Under the pieces are notes generated by a model. That model had not been told where the DNA came from, did no database searches, and saw nothing but the letters and a program-made list of their open reading frames with translations. From Streptomyces lydicus (GTDB lineage: Bacteria; Actinomycetota; Actinomycetes; Streptomycetales; Streptomycetaceae): a stretch of DNA of 64,000 bases. The first letter of the stretch is position 1; each line of letters starts with the position of its first letter. The DNA is taken from contig NZ_RDTE01000003.1 in the NCBI RefSeq assembly GCF_004125265.1, positions 4,402,001-4,466,000 on the forward strand, read 5' to 3'. The position numbers were made by a program, and so were the translations under genes. Positions 33,297 through 43,055 of the stretch are shown here, one piece after another.

Positions 33297-34349
33297 GTGA
33301 CTGATGCCCCCGCCACACCACCACGGGCGCCCGGAACGGCCGTTGCGCCCCGGCTGATCGCCACCGATCTCGACGGCACGCTGCTGCACGACGACAAGAC
33401 GGTCTCCGACCGGACGATCGCCGCGCTGGCCGCCGCGGAACGGGCCGGCATCGAGGTGTTCTTCGTCACCGGGCGTCCGGCCCGCTGGATGGGCGTGGTC
33501 AGCGACCATGTGCACGGTCACGGCCTGGCGATCTGCGCGAACGGCGCGGCCGTCGTCGATCTGCACCGCGGCGGCCGGATCGTCGAGGTCAGCCCCCTGG
33601 AGCGCACCGTCGCCCTCAGCGTCGTGGACGCGCTGCGCAGTGCCGCGCCCGGCACCTCGTTCGCGGTCGAGCGCACCGGCGGTATCCACTACGAGCCGCA
33701 GTACCCGCCGCTCCTGCTGGACCCGGCCGCGGTCGTCGCGCCGGCCGAGAAGCTGCTGGCCGAGGACTTCGTCTCGACGCTGTGTCCACCCCCGTCGGGG
33801 CACGACGAGCCCCAGGGGCCGGGCGCCCGCTCCGGTGACGCCCCTGCCGGAAGTGCCGTCACCGGAAGTGCCTCTTCCGGTGACGCCCCCTCCAATGACA
33901 CCCGCTCCGGGCACGCCAACCGCCCCGCAGATCCCACGGGCCCCGCCTTCCCCGACCAGCCCGTGATCAAGCTGCTGGCGCACCACCCCGAACTGGACCC
34001 CGACGCCTTCCTCACCCTGGCCCGTACGGCCGCCGGCGATCTCGCGTCCTTCACCCGGTCCAGCCCCACCGCCCTCCTGGAGATCAGCGGCGCCGGTGTC
34101 AGCAAGGCCGGCACCCTCGCCCGCTGCTGTGCACAGCGCGGCATCTCCCCGCAGGAAGTGGTCGCTTTCGGGGACATGCCGAACGACATAGAGATGCTGA
34201 CCTGGGCCGGCACCTCGTACGCCATGGCCAACGCCCATCCCGACGTGCTGGCCGCCACGACGGGCCGTACCGCCTCCAACAACGACGACGGCGTCGCGGC
34301 CGTCATCGAGCGGATCCTGCGCGACGGCGGGCCGCGGGACGGCCGGTAG
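33297..34349 (+). CDS. HAD-superfamily hydrolase, Cof type, with insertion
   Basis: A 350-residue Cof-type phosphatase, paralogous to the gene at 8341. Motif I DLDGTLL gives Asp24 and Asp26; motif IV GDMPNDIEML is near the end. An extra low-complexity segment of about 45 residues (around 165-210; Gly/Ala/Ser/Asp, encoded by GGTGACGCC/GGAAGTGCC repeats) interrupts the cap and is absent from the paralogue. GTG 33297 was chosen because it precedes motif I appropriately and a -10-like GAAGAT lies 6 nt upstream. Substrate unknown. Confidence 0.85.
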   Translation: MTDAPATPPRAPGTAVAPRLIATDLDGTLLHDDKTVSDRTIAALAAAERAGIEVFFVTGRPARWMGVVSDHVHGHGLAICANGAAVVDLHRGGRIVEVSPLERTVALSVVDALRSAAPGTSFAVERTGGIHYEPQYPPLLLDPAAVVAPAEKLLAEDFVSTLCPPPSGHDEPQGPGARSGDAPAGSAVTGSASSGDAPSNDTRSGHANRPADPTGPAFPDQPVIKLLAHHPELDPDAFLTLARTAAGDLASFTRSSPTALLEISGAGVSKAGTLARCCAQRGISPQEVVAFGDMPNDIEMLTWAGTSYAMANAHPDVLAATTGRTASNNDDGVAAVIERILRDGGPRDGR

Positions 34350-34439
34350 CCCCGAGGGCGACAGCGCGTCGCCCGGTCCCGCCCCCTGCCCCGCCGCTAC
34401 GCCTGCACCGCACCACGCCGAACCGCACCGCACCGCCCC

Positions 34440-36206
34440 TCACAGCGGCGCCTCCCACCTCAGCGTCGTCCCCGTACCGTCCACGCCCAGCCCGGGGCCG
34501 TACGAGCTGGCCCCGCCCAGCGACTCCGCGCGCTTGGCGAGGTTCTTGAGGCCGCTGCGGCGACCGCCGTCCGAGATGCCGATACCGTCGTCGGCGACGG
34601 TCAGGCGGACGCCGTCGGCGCCGTCCGGGAGCCGGATCGTGGCGTCGACGACGACCTCGATACGGGAGGCCTGGGCGTGCCGGAAGGCGTTCGACAGCGC
34701 CTCACGCAGCGCGGCGATCAGGTTTTTGCCGGTCAGCTCGCCGACCCGGGAGTCGACCGGGCCGATGAAGCCGGCCGAGGGCTGGAAGCCGAGCGGTACG
34801 GCCGCGGTGCCGATTTCGCGCAGGACCCGGGTCCGCAGCCCGGACGGTGCCTCGGCCGGTCCCTGTTGCAGGGCGAAGATCGCGGTCCTGATCTCCTGGA
34901 TGGTGACGTCCAGCTCGTCGACGGCCTTGCCGACGCCCTGTGCCACCTCGGGCACCACGGATCTGCGCTGTGCGCTCTCCAGGATCATGCCCGTCGCGAA
35001 GAGCCGTTGAATGACGAGATCGTGCAGGTCACGGGCGATCCGGTCGCGGTCCTCGTAGACGGCGAGCCGCTCGCGGTCGCGCTGTGCGTCGGCCAGCACC
35101 AGCGCCAGTGCGGCCTGCGCCGCGAACTGGGTGGCCAGCGTCCGCTCGGCGTCGGTGAACGGGCGGGCGCCCCTGGACCGCGGGACCGCAAGGGTGCCGA
35201 GCACCCGTCCGCCGCTCTTGAGCGGCAGCATCATGCTGGGGCCGAAGCGGGCCGCGATATCCGTGATCATCCGAGGGTCGGTGGCCGAGTCGTGCACGAA
35301 CACGGGCTCCCCGGTGAGGAGTTGTTCCACCACCGGACTGTGCGGCGGAATCTGCGTCCCCATGATCCCGGTGGGGTCGTCCGCCGACACCGCGACGATC
35401 TCCAGGCCGCCCTCCTCGTCGGGCAGCAGCACGATGCCGGCCGCCGACTCCGCGAGCTTGCGGGCCTGCTCGGCGACCACCGCGAGCGCATCGTCGACAT
35501 CGCTGCCGGCGAGGAGTTCGGTGGTCACCGCCACGGAGCCGTCGATCCACCGCTCCCGTTGCCGGGTTGCCGCATGGAGCCGGGCGTTGCCGATCGCGAT
35601 ACCGGCCTCGGTGGCCAGCACCCGCACCATGTGCAGGTCCTCCTCGCTGAACTCCCCGCCCGCGCGCTTCTCCGTCAGATAGAGATTGCCGAAGATCTCG
35701 CCCTGGACGCGGATCGGTACCCCGAGAAACGTCCGCATCGGCGGGTGCCCGGCCGGGAAGCCCGCCGAACGGGAGTCCTTCGTGAGGTCGGCGAGGCGCA
35801 GTGGCTTGGGATCATGGATGAGTGCCCCGAGCAGGCCCTTGTGGCCGTCGGGCAGCGCACCGATCCGTTCGTGCTGCTCCCTGGTCACCCCGTACGTCAC
35901 AAAGTCCGACAGCCCCTCGCGGGCGTCGTCGATGATCCCGATCGCGGCGTAGCGGGCGTCGGCCAGCTCGGCGGCCGTCTCCACGATCCGGTCCAGGGTG
36001 AGGTGCAGATCGAGACCCGCGCCGACCGTACGCATCGCTTCCAGCAGCTGCGGTACCCGGGCGGTCAGCTCGGACGACAGTCCCTGCAGACTGCGGGTCG
36101 CCTCGGTGGCGGCGTCCATGGGATCGGGGGCCGCACTCGCGCCGTCGCGCCCGGGGTCCGCGGCGTCCCCGGGGTCCGCGGGTGAGGGTTCTGCCGTGGC
36201 TGCCAT
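34440..36206 (-). CDS. DevS/DosS-like GAF-GAF sensor histidine kinase
   Basis: A 588-residue cytosolic kinase: two GAF domains (about 65-210 and 225-370), a HisKA_3 dimerisation helix with phosphoacceptor His395 (ARDLHDLVIQRLF), and an HATPase_c domain. GAF-1 contains GFPAGHPPMRTFLGVP; the equivalent stretch in mycobacterial DosS contains the haem-ligand His149, so His154 may bind haem here and sense O2, NO or CO. No response regulator is adjacent. It starts 170 nt after cydCD on the same strand, so it may be co-transcribed with and report on the cytochrome bd locus. Confidence 0.9.
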   Translation of the reverse strand: MAATAEPSPADPGDAADPGRDGASAAPDPMDAATEATRSLQGLSSELTARVPQLLEAMRTVGAGLDLHLTLDRIVETAAELADARYAAIGIIDDAREGLSDFVTYGVTREQHERIGALPDGHKGLLGALIHDPKPLRLADLTKDSRSAGFPAGHPPMRTFLGVPIRVQGEIFGNLYLTEKRAGGEFSEEDLHMVRVLATEAGIAIGNARLHAATRQRERWIDGSVAVTTELLAGSDVDDALAVVAEQARKLAESAAGIVLLPDEEGGLEIVAVSADDPTGIMGTQIPPHSPVVEQLLTGEPVFVHDSATDPRMITDIAARFGPSMMLPLKSGGRVLGTLAVPRSRGARPFTDAERTLATQFAAQAALALVLADAQRDRERLAVYEDRDRIARDLHDLVIQRLFATGMILESAQRRSVVPEVAQGVGKAVDELDVTIQEIRTAIFALQQGPAEAPSGLRTRVLREIGTAAVPLGFQPSAGFIGPVDSRVGELTGKNLIAALREALSNAFRHAQASRIEVVVDATIRLPDGADGVRLTVADDGIGISDGGRRSGLKNLAKRAESLGGASSYGPGLGVDGTGTTLRWEAPL

Positions 36207-36376
36207 GCCACGAGCCTAATAAGAGCTGTTTTCCGCGGAAAGTCCGGTTATGCGCGGCGGGCGGTCGGGGGCGGAAGGGCACGGGGCCCTGTGCCGCGCG
36301 GGACGAGCCCCCGCACCGGCCCGGGACGGCGCGCCGCCCCGCGCCACCGGCAGCCTGCCACCGCTGGGCGTCGACC

Positions 36377-39300
36377 TCACGCCACCGGCTGCGCCGCCCC
36401 GTACGCCGCATCCACTGCCCGCTCGCGCTCCAGCATCCGCCGGAACGGGCCGTCGGCCGCGGCCAGCTCCGCGTACGGACCGCACTGCGCGACCCGCCCC
36501 TGATCCAGCACCAGCACCTCGTCGACCTCCTCAAGACCAGTGAGGCGGTGAGTGATCAGGACCGTCGTACGGCCCTCGGTCGCGGCCAGCAGATCGGCGG
36601 TCAGCGCATCGGCGGTGGCCAGGTCCAGGTGCTCGGCGGGCTCGTCCAGAACGAGCACCGGGAAGTCCGCGAGCAGGGCACGCGCCAGGGCCAGCCGCTG
36701 CCGCTGGCCACCGGACAGCCGGGCGCCGTGCTCCCCGATCATGGTGTCCAGGCCGTCGGGCAGCCCCCGCACCCAGTCCGCGAGCCGCGCCCGGCCGAGC
36801 GCCTCCCACAGGTCCTGGTCGGCATCGCCCGGGACACCGCTCCGGTCCCGGTCCCGGCAGGCGAGCTTGAGGTTCTCCCGCAGCGAGCTGTCGAAGAGGT
36901 GCGCGTCCTGTGCGCACAGCCCCACCAGCCGCCGGACCGCGTCACCGTCCAGCGTCCCGGCATCCGTTCCGCCCAGCAGGTACGCCCCCGACTCCGGGTC
37001 CACAAAGCGCAGCAGCACCTGCGCCAGGGTGGTCTTCCCGGAACCGGACGGGCCGACGACGGCAAGCCGGCGGCCGGCCGTCACGGTGAGGCCCACGCCG
37101 TCCAGCGCCGGGCGGTCCGCTCCCGGGTGGCGCGCGGTCAGATCCCGTACGACCAGCGGGAACGGCGCCTCGGGGGCCTGGGCCGGCGCGGTCGGCTCCT
37201 GCACCGGGACCGGTGCGTCCAGCACCTCGAAGACCCGCTCGGCGGCGTGCCGGGTGCGGCGGCGGTACTGCACGGCGAGCGGCAGCCCGGTCACCGCTTC
37301 GAAGGCGGCGAGCGGGGTGAGCACGACCACGGCCAGCGCCACACCCGACAGCCGGCCCGCGTGGACGGCCTGGACTCCGGCCACCGCCGACGCGGCGACC
37401 GTCAGTCCGCACAGCAGCGCCGCCAGTCCGGCGCCGGTCCCGGACACGGTGGCCGAACGGGAGGCGATCCGGGTCAGCTCCCGGTCGGCGCCCCGCACCG
37501 CCTCCGTACGGGCCGGGAGAGCACCGGCCACCGTCAACTCGGCGGTACCGCTGAGCACATCGACGACGCGGGTCGCGAGCCGCCCGCGCGCGGGCGCCAG
37601 TTGACGCTCCGCCCGCCGGGCCAGCGCGCCCGAGAGCATCGGCACCGCCACGCCCGCGAGCAGCAGTCCGACGGCGAGAACCGCACCGGCCTCCGGCAAC
37701 AGCCAGCCGGTGAAGCCGACCGCGCCCGCACCGACCAGCACCGCCGCCCCGACGGGCAGCAGCCAGCGCAGGAAGTAGTCCTGCCCCGCGTCGACATCGG
37801 CCACCAGCCGCGACAGCAGATCGCCGCGGCTGCGCTCCTTGAGCCCGGCCGGTGCCAGTCGCTCCAGCCGCCGGAAGACGGCGACACGTGCCTCGGCGAG
37901 CATCCGGAACACCGCGTCATGGGCGACCAGCCGCTCGGCGTACCGGAAGACCGCACGGCCGATGCCGAACGCCCTGGTCGCGGTCACGGCCACCATCAGA
38001 TACAGCACCGGCGGCTGCTGCGCCGCCCGCGAGATCAGCCATCCCGAGGTCGCCATCAGACCCACCGCGCTGCCCAGCGCCAGGCTCCCCAGCAGCAGCG
38101 CCAGCGCGAACCGTGCCCGATGGGACCGGGCCGTTCGCCGTAGCCGGGTGAGTGCCGAGCCCCGGGTGGGGCCGGGAAGGGAGCCGGGCCCGGTGTCCTC
38201 ATCCGGATCCGGCGCCCCGGCCGTCGCCTCGGCGGGGCCCCGGTCCCTCTCGGCCGGTTCGACGACCGTCCGGACGGAGACCCGGCCTGTCTCGGCCGGT
38301 TCGACAGCCGTCTCCAGGCCCGACTGGTCCGATTGACCCGACCGAGGCGAAGACGCCCCCGCGACCGCACCGGCACGGGCCCCGGCACCCAGCGGATCCG
38401 CCGAGCCGTCCCCCGCCCCCAGCGGATCGCCGGTGTCCGCGGGCACCGCCGCCCCCGGCAACCGCACCACCCGGTCCGCCACCGCCAGCAACGCCGGCCG
38501 GTGGACGACAAGCAGGACCGTACGGCCGACGGCGAGCCGGCCGATCGCGGCCACCATGGCCTCCTCGGTCGCGCCGTCGAGGTTGGCGGTGGGCTCGTCC
38601 AGGAGCAGGATCGGGCGGTCGGCGAGGAAGGCGCGGGCGAGCGCGAGCCGCTGGCGCTGGCCGGCCGAGAGCCCGGCACCGGACTCGCCGAGCCGGGTCG
38701 CCATGCCGTCAGGGAGCGCGTCGACGAAGTCCAGCGCACCGGCCTCGCCCAGGGCGTTGCGCACCGCGACGTCATCCGCGTCGGGCCGCGCCAGCCGTAC
38801 GTTCTCGGCGATGGTGCCCGCGAACAGATGCGGGTGCTGCGGCACCCAGGCGATCCGCCGCCGCCAGCTCTCGGGGGAGAGCGAGGCGATGTCCCGGCCG
38901 TCGACGAGCGCCCGGCCCCCGTACGGTGCGGTGAAGCCGAGCAGCACGCTCAGCAGGGTGGACTTGCCGGCACCGGAGGGGCCGACCAGTGCGACGGTCT
39001 CGCCGGGCCGGACCTCGAACGACGTCGCCGGGAGCGAGTCGGCGGTCCGCCCGGGGTGGCGCACCACCAGTTCCTCCACGGCCAGCGCGGTGCCCTCGGG
39101 CGCGGGTGCGGTGCCGGCGGTGCGCAGCGGAGTCTCCAGCACCGCGAAGATCTCCTCCGCGGCCGAAAGCCCCTCGGCCGCGGCGTGGTACTGCGCGCCG
39201 ACCTGCCGCAGCGGCAGATACGCCTCGGGCGCCAGAACCAGCACCATCAGGCCGGTATAGAGGTCGAGCTCACCGTGCACCAGCCGCATACCGATGCCGA

Positions 39301-40192
39301 CCGCGACCAGCGCGACCGAGATGGTGGCGAGAAGTTCGAGCGCGAAGGAGGAGAGAAAGGCGATCCGCAGGGTGCGCATCGTCGCCCGGCGGTATGCGCC
39401 GGTGATGGCCCGGATGGAGGCGGCCTGGGCCTTGGCCCGGCCGAAGACCTTGAGGGTCGGCAGGCCCTCGACGACATCGAGGAAGTGGCCCGACAGCCGG
39501 GCGAGCAGCCGCCACTGGCGGTCCATCCGCGCCTGGGTGGCCCAGCCGATCAGGATCATGAACAGCGGGATCAGCGGGAGGGTGAGGGCGATGGTGAGCG
39601 CCGAGATCCAGTCGCCGGTGACGATCCGGGCCAGCACGGCGAGGGGGACGACCACCGCCAGCCCCAACTGCGGCAGATAGCGGGCGAAGTAGTCGTCCAG
39701 TGCGTCGATGCCGCGGGTGGCGAGGGTGGTGAGCTCGCCGGTTCGCATCTCCAGGGTGCCGGTGCCGTCGGGAGAGCCCGCGTCGGGCGTGCCCGCCTCA
39801 GCCGCCCCGGGGCCGTACGGAGCCGGGGCCGACGCGGCGCCGTCCGTGCGCCCGATCACCGCGCCGGGCCCCAGCCGTGCCGCCCGCTCGATCAGCCGCA
39901 TGCGCAGCTCGGACTTGACTGCCGCGCCGGCCCGGTGCGCGGCCAGCTCGGTGAGCCAGGAGACCAGACCGCGCCCGACGGATACGGCGGCGAGCAGCGC
40001 CAGCGGTGTGACCAGGGCGCCAAGATCGAGATGGTGCTGGAAGGCCCCGACGACGATCTCGGCAATCAACATCGCCTGGCCGATGACCAGGCCCGCTCCG
40101 GCGAGCCCGAGTACCACCACTGCGACGAGGAAGCCGCGGGTGGCGTGGGCGTAACGGAGCAGACGCGGATCGACCGGTTTCACGTGAAACAT
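36377..40192 (-). CDS. cydCD: CydD-CydC fusion, ABC exporter for cytochrome bd assembly
   Basis: A 1271-residue fusion of CydD (N-terminal half) and CydC (C-terminal half), a heterodimeric ABC transporter moving cysteine/glutathione or related cargo needed for cytochrome bd assembly. Each half has six helices and an ATPase: first GPSGAGKST, LSAGQRQRLALARAF, LLLDEPTANLD; second GPSGSGKTT, LSGGQRQRLALARAL, VLDEPAEHLD. The linker (about 620-690) is disordered with VEPAE repeats. The first codons (MFHVKP) are encoded by a parS site. Third gene of the cydAB-CD operon, 40 nt after cydB. Confidence 0.95.
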   Translation of the reverse strand: MFHVKPVDPRLLRYAHATRGFLVAVVVLGLAGAGLVIGQAMLIAEIVVGAFQHHLDLGALVTPLALLAAVSVGRGLVSWLTELAAHRAGAAVKSELRMRLIERAARLGPGAVIGRTDGAASAPAPYGPGAAEAGTPDAGSPDGTGTLEMRTGELTTLATRGIDALDDYFARYLPQLGLAVVVPLAVLARIVTGDWISALTIALTLPLIPLFMILIGWATQARMDRQWRLLARLSGHFLDVVEGLPTLKVFGRAKAQAASIRAITGAYRRATMRTLRIAFLSSFALELLATISVALVAVGIGMRLVHGELDLYTGLMVLVLAPEAYLPLRQVGAQYHAAAEGLSAAEEIFAVLETPLRTAGTAPAPEGTALAVEELVVRHPGRTADSLPATSFEVRPGETVALVGPSGAGKSTLLSVLLGFTAPYGGRALVDGRDIASLSPESWRRRIAWVPQHPHLFAGTIAENVRLARPDADDVAVRNALGEAGALDFVDALPDGMATRLGESGAGLSAGQRQRLALARAFLADRPILLLDEPTANLDGATEEAMVAAIGRLAVGRTVLLVVHRPALLAVADRVVRLPGAAVPADTGDPLGAGDGSADPLGAGARAGAVAGASSPRSGQSDQSGLETAVEPAETGRVSVRTVVEPAERDRGPAEATAGAPDPDEDTGPGSLPGPTRGSALTRLRRTARSHRARFALALLLGSLALGSAVGLMATSGWLISRAAQQPPVLYLMVAVTATRAFGIGRAVFRYAERLVAHDAVFRMLAEARVAVFRRLERLAPAGLKERSRGDLLSRLVADVDAGQDYFLRWLLPVGAAVLVGAGAVGFTGWLLPEAGAVLAVGLLLAGVAVPMLSGALARRAERQLAPARGRLATRVVDVLSGTAELTVAGALPARTEAVRGADRELTRIASRSATVSGTGAGLAALLCGLTVAASAVAGVQAVHAGRLSGVALAVVVLTPLAAFEAVTGLPLAVQYRRRTRHAAERVFEVLDAPVPVQEPTAPAQAPEAPFPLVVRDLTARHPGADRPALDGVGLTVTAGRRLAVVGPSGSGKTTLAQVLLRFVDPESGAYLLGGTDAGTLDGDAVRRLVGLCAQDAHLFDSSLRENLKLACRDRDRSGVPGDADQDLWEALGRARLADWVRGLPDGLDTMIGEHGARLSGGQRQRLALARALLADFPVLVLDEPAEHLDLATADALTADLLAATEGRTTVLITHRLTGLEEVDEVLVLDQGRVAQCGPYAELAAADGPFRRMLERERAVDAAYGAAQPVA
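40177..40190. other. parS site (ParB binding) at the cydCD start
   Basis: GTTTCACGTGAAAC, a perfect 14-bp match to the parS palindrome, overlaps the cydCD initiation codon (CAT 40190-40192) and codes for residues 2-5. Confidence 0.9.
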
Positions 40193-40204
40193 CCGTCCTG
40201 CTGG

Positions 40205-40226
40205 GGCCGCCCCCGGGAGGGCGGCC
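40205..40226 (-). terminator. Hairpin between cydB and cydCD
   Basis: Perfect 8-bp arms GGCCGCCC/GGGCGGCC with a 6-nt loop, 7 nt after the cydB stop and 13 nt before the cydCD ATG. It could attenuate transcription or stabilise the upstream cydAB mRNA. Confidence 0.45.
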
Positions 40227-40232
40227 GCTCAG

Positions 40233-41234
40233 CTAGTGGGCATCGGCGATGTGCTGGGTGCCGATGCGCTTGCGGAACACCCAGTACGTCCACCCTTGGT
40301 AGAGCATCACCAGCGGTGTGGCGAAACCGGCGCACCACGTGATGATCTTCAGGGTGTAGGGGCTGGACGAGGCATTGCCGACCGTGAGGCTCCAGCTCTC
40401 GTTCAGCGTCGAGGGCATGACGTTCGGGAAGAGCGTCAGGAACAGCATCGCGACCGCGGCCACGACCGTGATGCCGGAGAAGGCGAACGCCCAGCCCTCA
40501 CGCCCCAGCTTGTTGGCCCCCAGCGCCGCTACCAGCGCGACCACCGCGACGATCATGACGATCAGGCTGGTGCCGTCACCCTTGTCTGCCTGGGTCCAGC
40601 CGAGGAAGCCGGTCACCGGCACCAGGGTGAGCACCCCGAGGACGGCCGCCGTCCTCCGCGCCCGCTCCCGGATGTCGCCCGTGGTCTTGAGCGAGGCGAA
40701 CACCGCACCGTGGAAGGTGAACAGCGTCAGTGTGACCAGACCGCCCAGAACCGCGTACGGGTTCAGCAGGTCGAGAACGCTTCCCACATATTCCTTGTGA
40801 GCGTCGATCTTGACGCCGTGCACGAGGTTGCCGAACAGAACGCCCCAGAGCACCGCGGGTAGCAGCGAGGCCCAGAAAATCGCGTTTTCCCAGTTCCGCT
40901 GCCAGTTCTCCTCGGTCCGCTTGTGGCGGTATTCGAAGGCGACCCCGCGCACGATCAGGCACACCAGGATCAGCAGCAGCGGCAGATAGAACCCGGAGAA
41001 GAGCGTGGCGTACCAGTCGGGGAAGGCGGCGAAGGTCGCACCGGCCGCGCTGATCAGCCAGACCTCGTTGCCGTCCCAGACCGGGCCGATGGTGTTGATC
41101 AGTACGCGCTTCTCCTGCCGGTCGCGGGCGAGGAGCTTGGTGTGGATACCGATCCCGAAGTCGAACCCTTCGAGGAAGAAGTACCCGGTCCAGAGGACGG
41201 CGATAAGGACGAACCAGACGTCGTGGAGTTGCAC
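40233..41234 (-). CDS. cydB: Cytochrome bd oxidase subunit II
   Basis: A 333-residue, nine-helix subunit II of the high-affinity quinol oxidase. Starts MQLHDVWFVLIAVLWTGYFFLEGFDFG (shown in part: FFLEGFDFGIG), typical of CydB, with WDGNEVWLI in helix 2. GTG 41234 follows AGGAGG, which itself contains the end of the cydA stop region; 9 nt separate the two genes. Works with CydA in microaerobic respiration. Confidence 0.96.
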   Translation of the reverse strand: MQLHDVWFVLIAVLWTGYFFLEGFDFGIGIHTKLLARDRQEKRVLINTIGPVWDGNEVWLISAAGATFAAFPDWYATLFSGFYLPLLLILVCLIVRGVAFEYRHKRTEENWQRNWENAIFWASLLPAVLWGVLFGNLVHGVKIDAHKEYVGSVLDLLNPYAVLGGLVTLTLFTFHGAVFASLKTTGDIRERARRTAAVLGVLTLVPVTGFLGWTQADKGDGTSLIVMIVAVVALVAALGANKLGREGWAFAFSGITVVAAVAMLFLTLFPNVMPSTLNESWSLTVGNASSSPYTLKIITWCAGFATPLVMLYQGWTYWVFRKRIGTQHIADAH

Positions 41235-41243
41235 AGTCGCCTC

Positions 41244-42752
41244 CTAGTACGAGAAGGCCATCGGCCGGTCGGCGTCCGTGCTGTCGCCGCCGATCTTGGT
41301 GGGCGGGTTGAGGTCGGAGTCGGTGAGCTCCTGCGGTCCGGCCTTGATGTACTTCACCAGCAGCTTGACCTCGACCACGGCGAGGATCGCGTAGAGCGCG
41401 GTGAAGACGATCATCGAGGTCAGCACCTCGCCCTGCGAGACGCCCGGGGACACCGCGTCCGAGGTGCGGAGCACGCCGTAGACGACCCAGGGCTGGCGGC
41501 CCATCTCGGTGAAGATCCAGCCCCACGAGTTCGCGATGAGCGGGAAGCCGAGGGTGACGAAGGCGAGCGACCAGTACCACTTGCTCAGCCGGGCACCGAG
41601 CACCTTGTTCTTGGTGAGCGCGAGCTGCGGTGGCTCCTCGTCCCCCGTCCGCAGCCCCGGAGCCAGCCAGAACTTCTTACGGGTGAGCCAGAGCCCGGCG
41701 AGCCCGATGGCGAAGGACGACATACCGAAGCCGATCATCCAGCGGAAGCCCCAGTAGGCGACCGGGATGTTGGGCCGGTAGTCGCCGGGCCCGAACTTCT
41801 GCTGCTCGGACTTGTTGACGTCGTTGATGCCGGGGACCGGCGAGCGGAAGTCGCTGTGCGCGAGGAAGGACAGCAGGCCGGGTATCTCGATGGCGACCGT
41901 GTTGTGTCCCTTGTCGACATCGCCGTAGGCGAAGACCGAGAACGGCGCAGGCTGTTCCTTGTCCCACAGCGCCTCGGCCGCGGCCATCTTCATCGGCTGC
42001 TGCTTGAACATGACCTTGCCGAGCGAGTCACCGCTGACCGCGGTGAGGATGCCCGCGATGACCAGCGTGATCAGCCCGAGCCGCAGCGACGTCCGCATGA
42101 CCTTGATGTGCTTCTTGCGCATCAGATGGAAGGCGGCGATACCGACCATGAACGCGGCGCCGGTGAGGAAGGCCGCGGTCAGCGTGTGGAAGGCGACGAC
42201 CAGGGTGGTGTCCTGGGTCAGCACCTTCCAGAAGTCCGTCAGCTCGGCACGGCCGTTCGCGGCGTTGTACTTGTAGCCGACCGGGTGCTGCATCCAGGAG
42301 TTCGCCGCGAGGATGAAGTACGCCGACAGGAGCGTGCCGATCGAGACCATCCACATGCAGAAGCAGTGGATCTTCTTCGGCAGCTTGTCCCAGCCGAAGA
42401 TCCACAGACCGATGAAGGTCGACTCGAAGAAGAACGCGATAAGCGCCTCGAAGGCCAGCGGGGCGCCGAAGACGTCCCCGACGAACCGCGAGTAGGCGGA
42501 CCAGTTCATCCCGAACTGGAACTCCTGGACGATGCCGGTGACGACACCCATCGCGATATTGATCAGAAACAGCTTGCCCCAGAACTTGGTGGCCTTGAGG
42601 TACTTCTCCTTGCCCGTGCGTACCCATGCGGTCTCGAGTCCGGCCACCAGAGCGGCGAGGGAGATCGTCAGGGGGACGAACAGGAAGTGGTAGACGGTGG
42701 TGATGCCGAATTGCCATCGCGCCAGAGTCTCTGGCGCCAACGCCAGTTCCAT
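41244..42752 (-). CDS. cydA: Cytochrome bd oxidase subunit I
   Basis: A 502-residue subunit I carrying all three haems. His22 (TTVYHFLFVP) is the predicted haem ligand equivalent to E. coli His19; the GRQPWVVYG signature near the C-terminal third is present; the Q-loop is short, as in actinobacteria and firmicutes. ATG 42752 follows AAGGAG. The first gene of cydAB-cydCD; a Rex operator lies about 80 bp upstream, so expression should rise when NADH/NAD+ is high, as known for S. coelicolor. Confidence 0.97.
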   Translation of the reverse strand: MELALAPETLARWQFGITTVYHFLFVPLTISLAALVAGLETAWVRTGKEKYLKATKFWGKLFLINIAMGVVTGIVQEFQFGMNWSAYSRFVGDVFGAPLAFEALIAFFFESTFIGLWIFGWDKLPKKIHCFCMWMVSIGTLLSAYFILAANSWMQHPVGYKYNAANGRAELTDFWKVLTQDTTLVVAFHTLTAAFLTGAAFMVGIAAFHLMRKKHIKVMRTSLRLGLITLVIAGILTAVSGDSLGKVMFKQQPMKMAAAEALWDKEQPAPFSVFAYGDVDKGHNTVAIEIPGLLSFLAHSDFRSPVPGINDVNKSEQQKFGPGDYRPNIPVAYWGFRWMIGFGMSSFAIGLAGLWLTRKKFWLAPGLRTGDEEPPQLALTKNKVLGARLSKWYWSLAFVTLGFPLIANSWGWIFTEMGRQPWVVYGVLRTSDAVSPGVSQGEVLTSMIVFTALYAILAVVEVKLLVKYIKAGPQELTDSDLNPPTKIGGDSTDADRPMAFSY

Positions 42753-42829
42753 GCCGTGCTCCTTACGTCGCCGTGCACTACGGCAATGCCCTGTATGCGC
42801 CACATAAAGTGGTCCATACAGCACGCGCT

Positions 42830-42845
42830 TGTGAACGCGTTCACA
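42830..42845. promoter_or_regulatory. Rex operator (ROP) of the cyd operon
   Basis: TGTGAACGCGTTCACA is a perfect 16-bp palindrome matching the Rex consensus TGTGAAN4TTCACA and is located 78 bp before the cydA ATG, where Rex is known to act in Streptomyces. Confidence 0.9.
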
Positions 42846-43025
42846 TTCACAAGCAATTATCTCCTACGGGTCTCAGCCATTTCTGCCGGGGGGTACGTGA
42901 CTGCGGTCACGCCCGATCGCCGGGCGCCACCACACCCTCCACCTGCCACGATTCCGGTCCGCACCGACGGCGGACGGCGCACCCCGGCACCCGTCCACAG
43001 CGGCGGGAAAGCACACCTCACACAG

Positions 43026-43055
43026 GAGGCCGCGGGTCAGCAGACCCACGGCCTC
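43026..43055 (-). terminator. hisC terminator hairpin
   Basis: Thirteen-nt arms (GAGGCCG.GGGTC and complement) with one mismatch and a 4-nt loop lie 23 nt after the hisC stop. A second small hairpin (CCCGCC/GGCGGG) lies between it and the stop. Confidence 0.6.
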
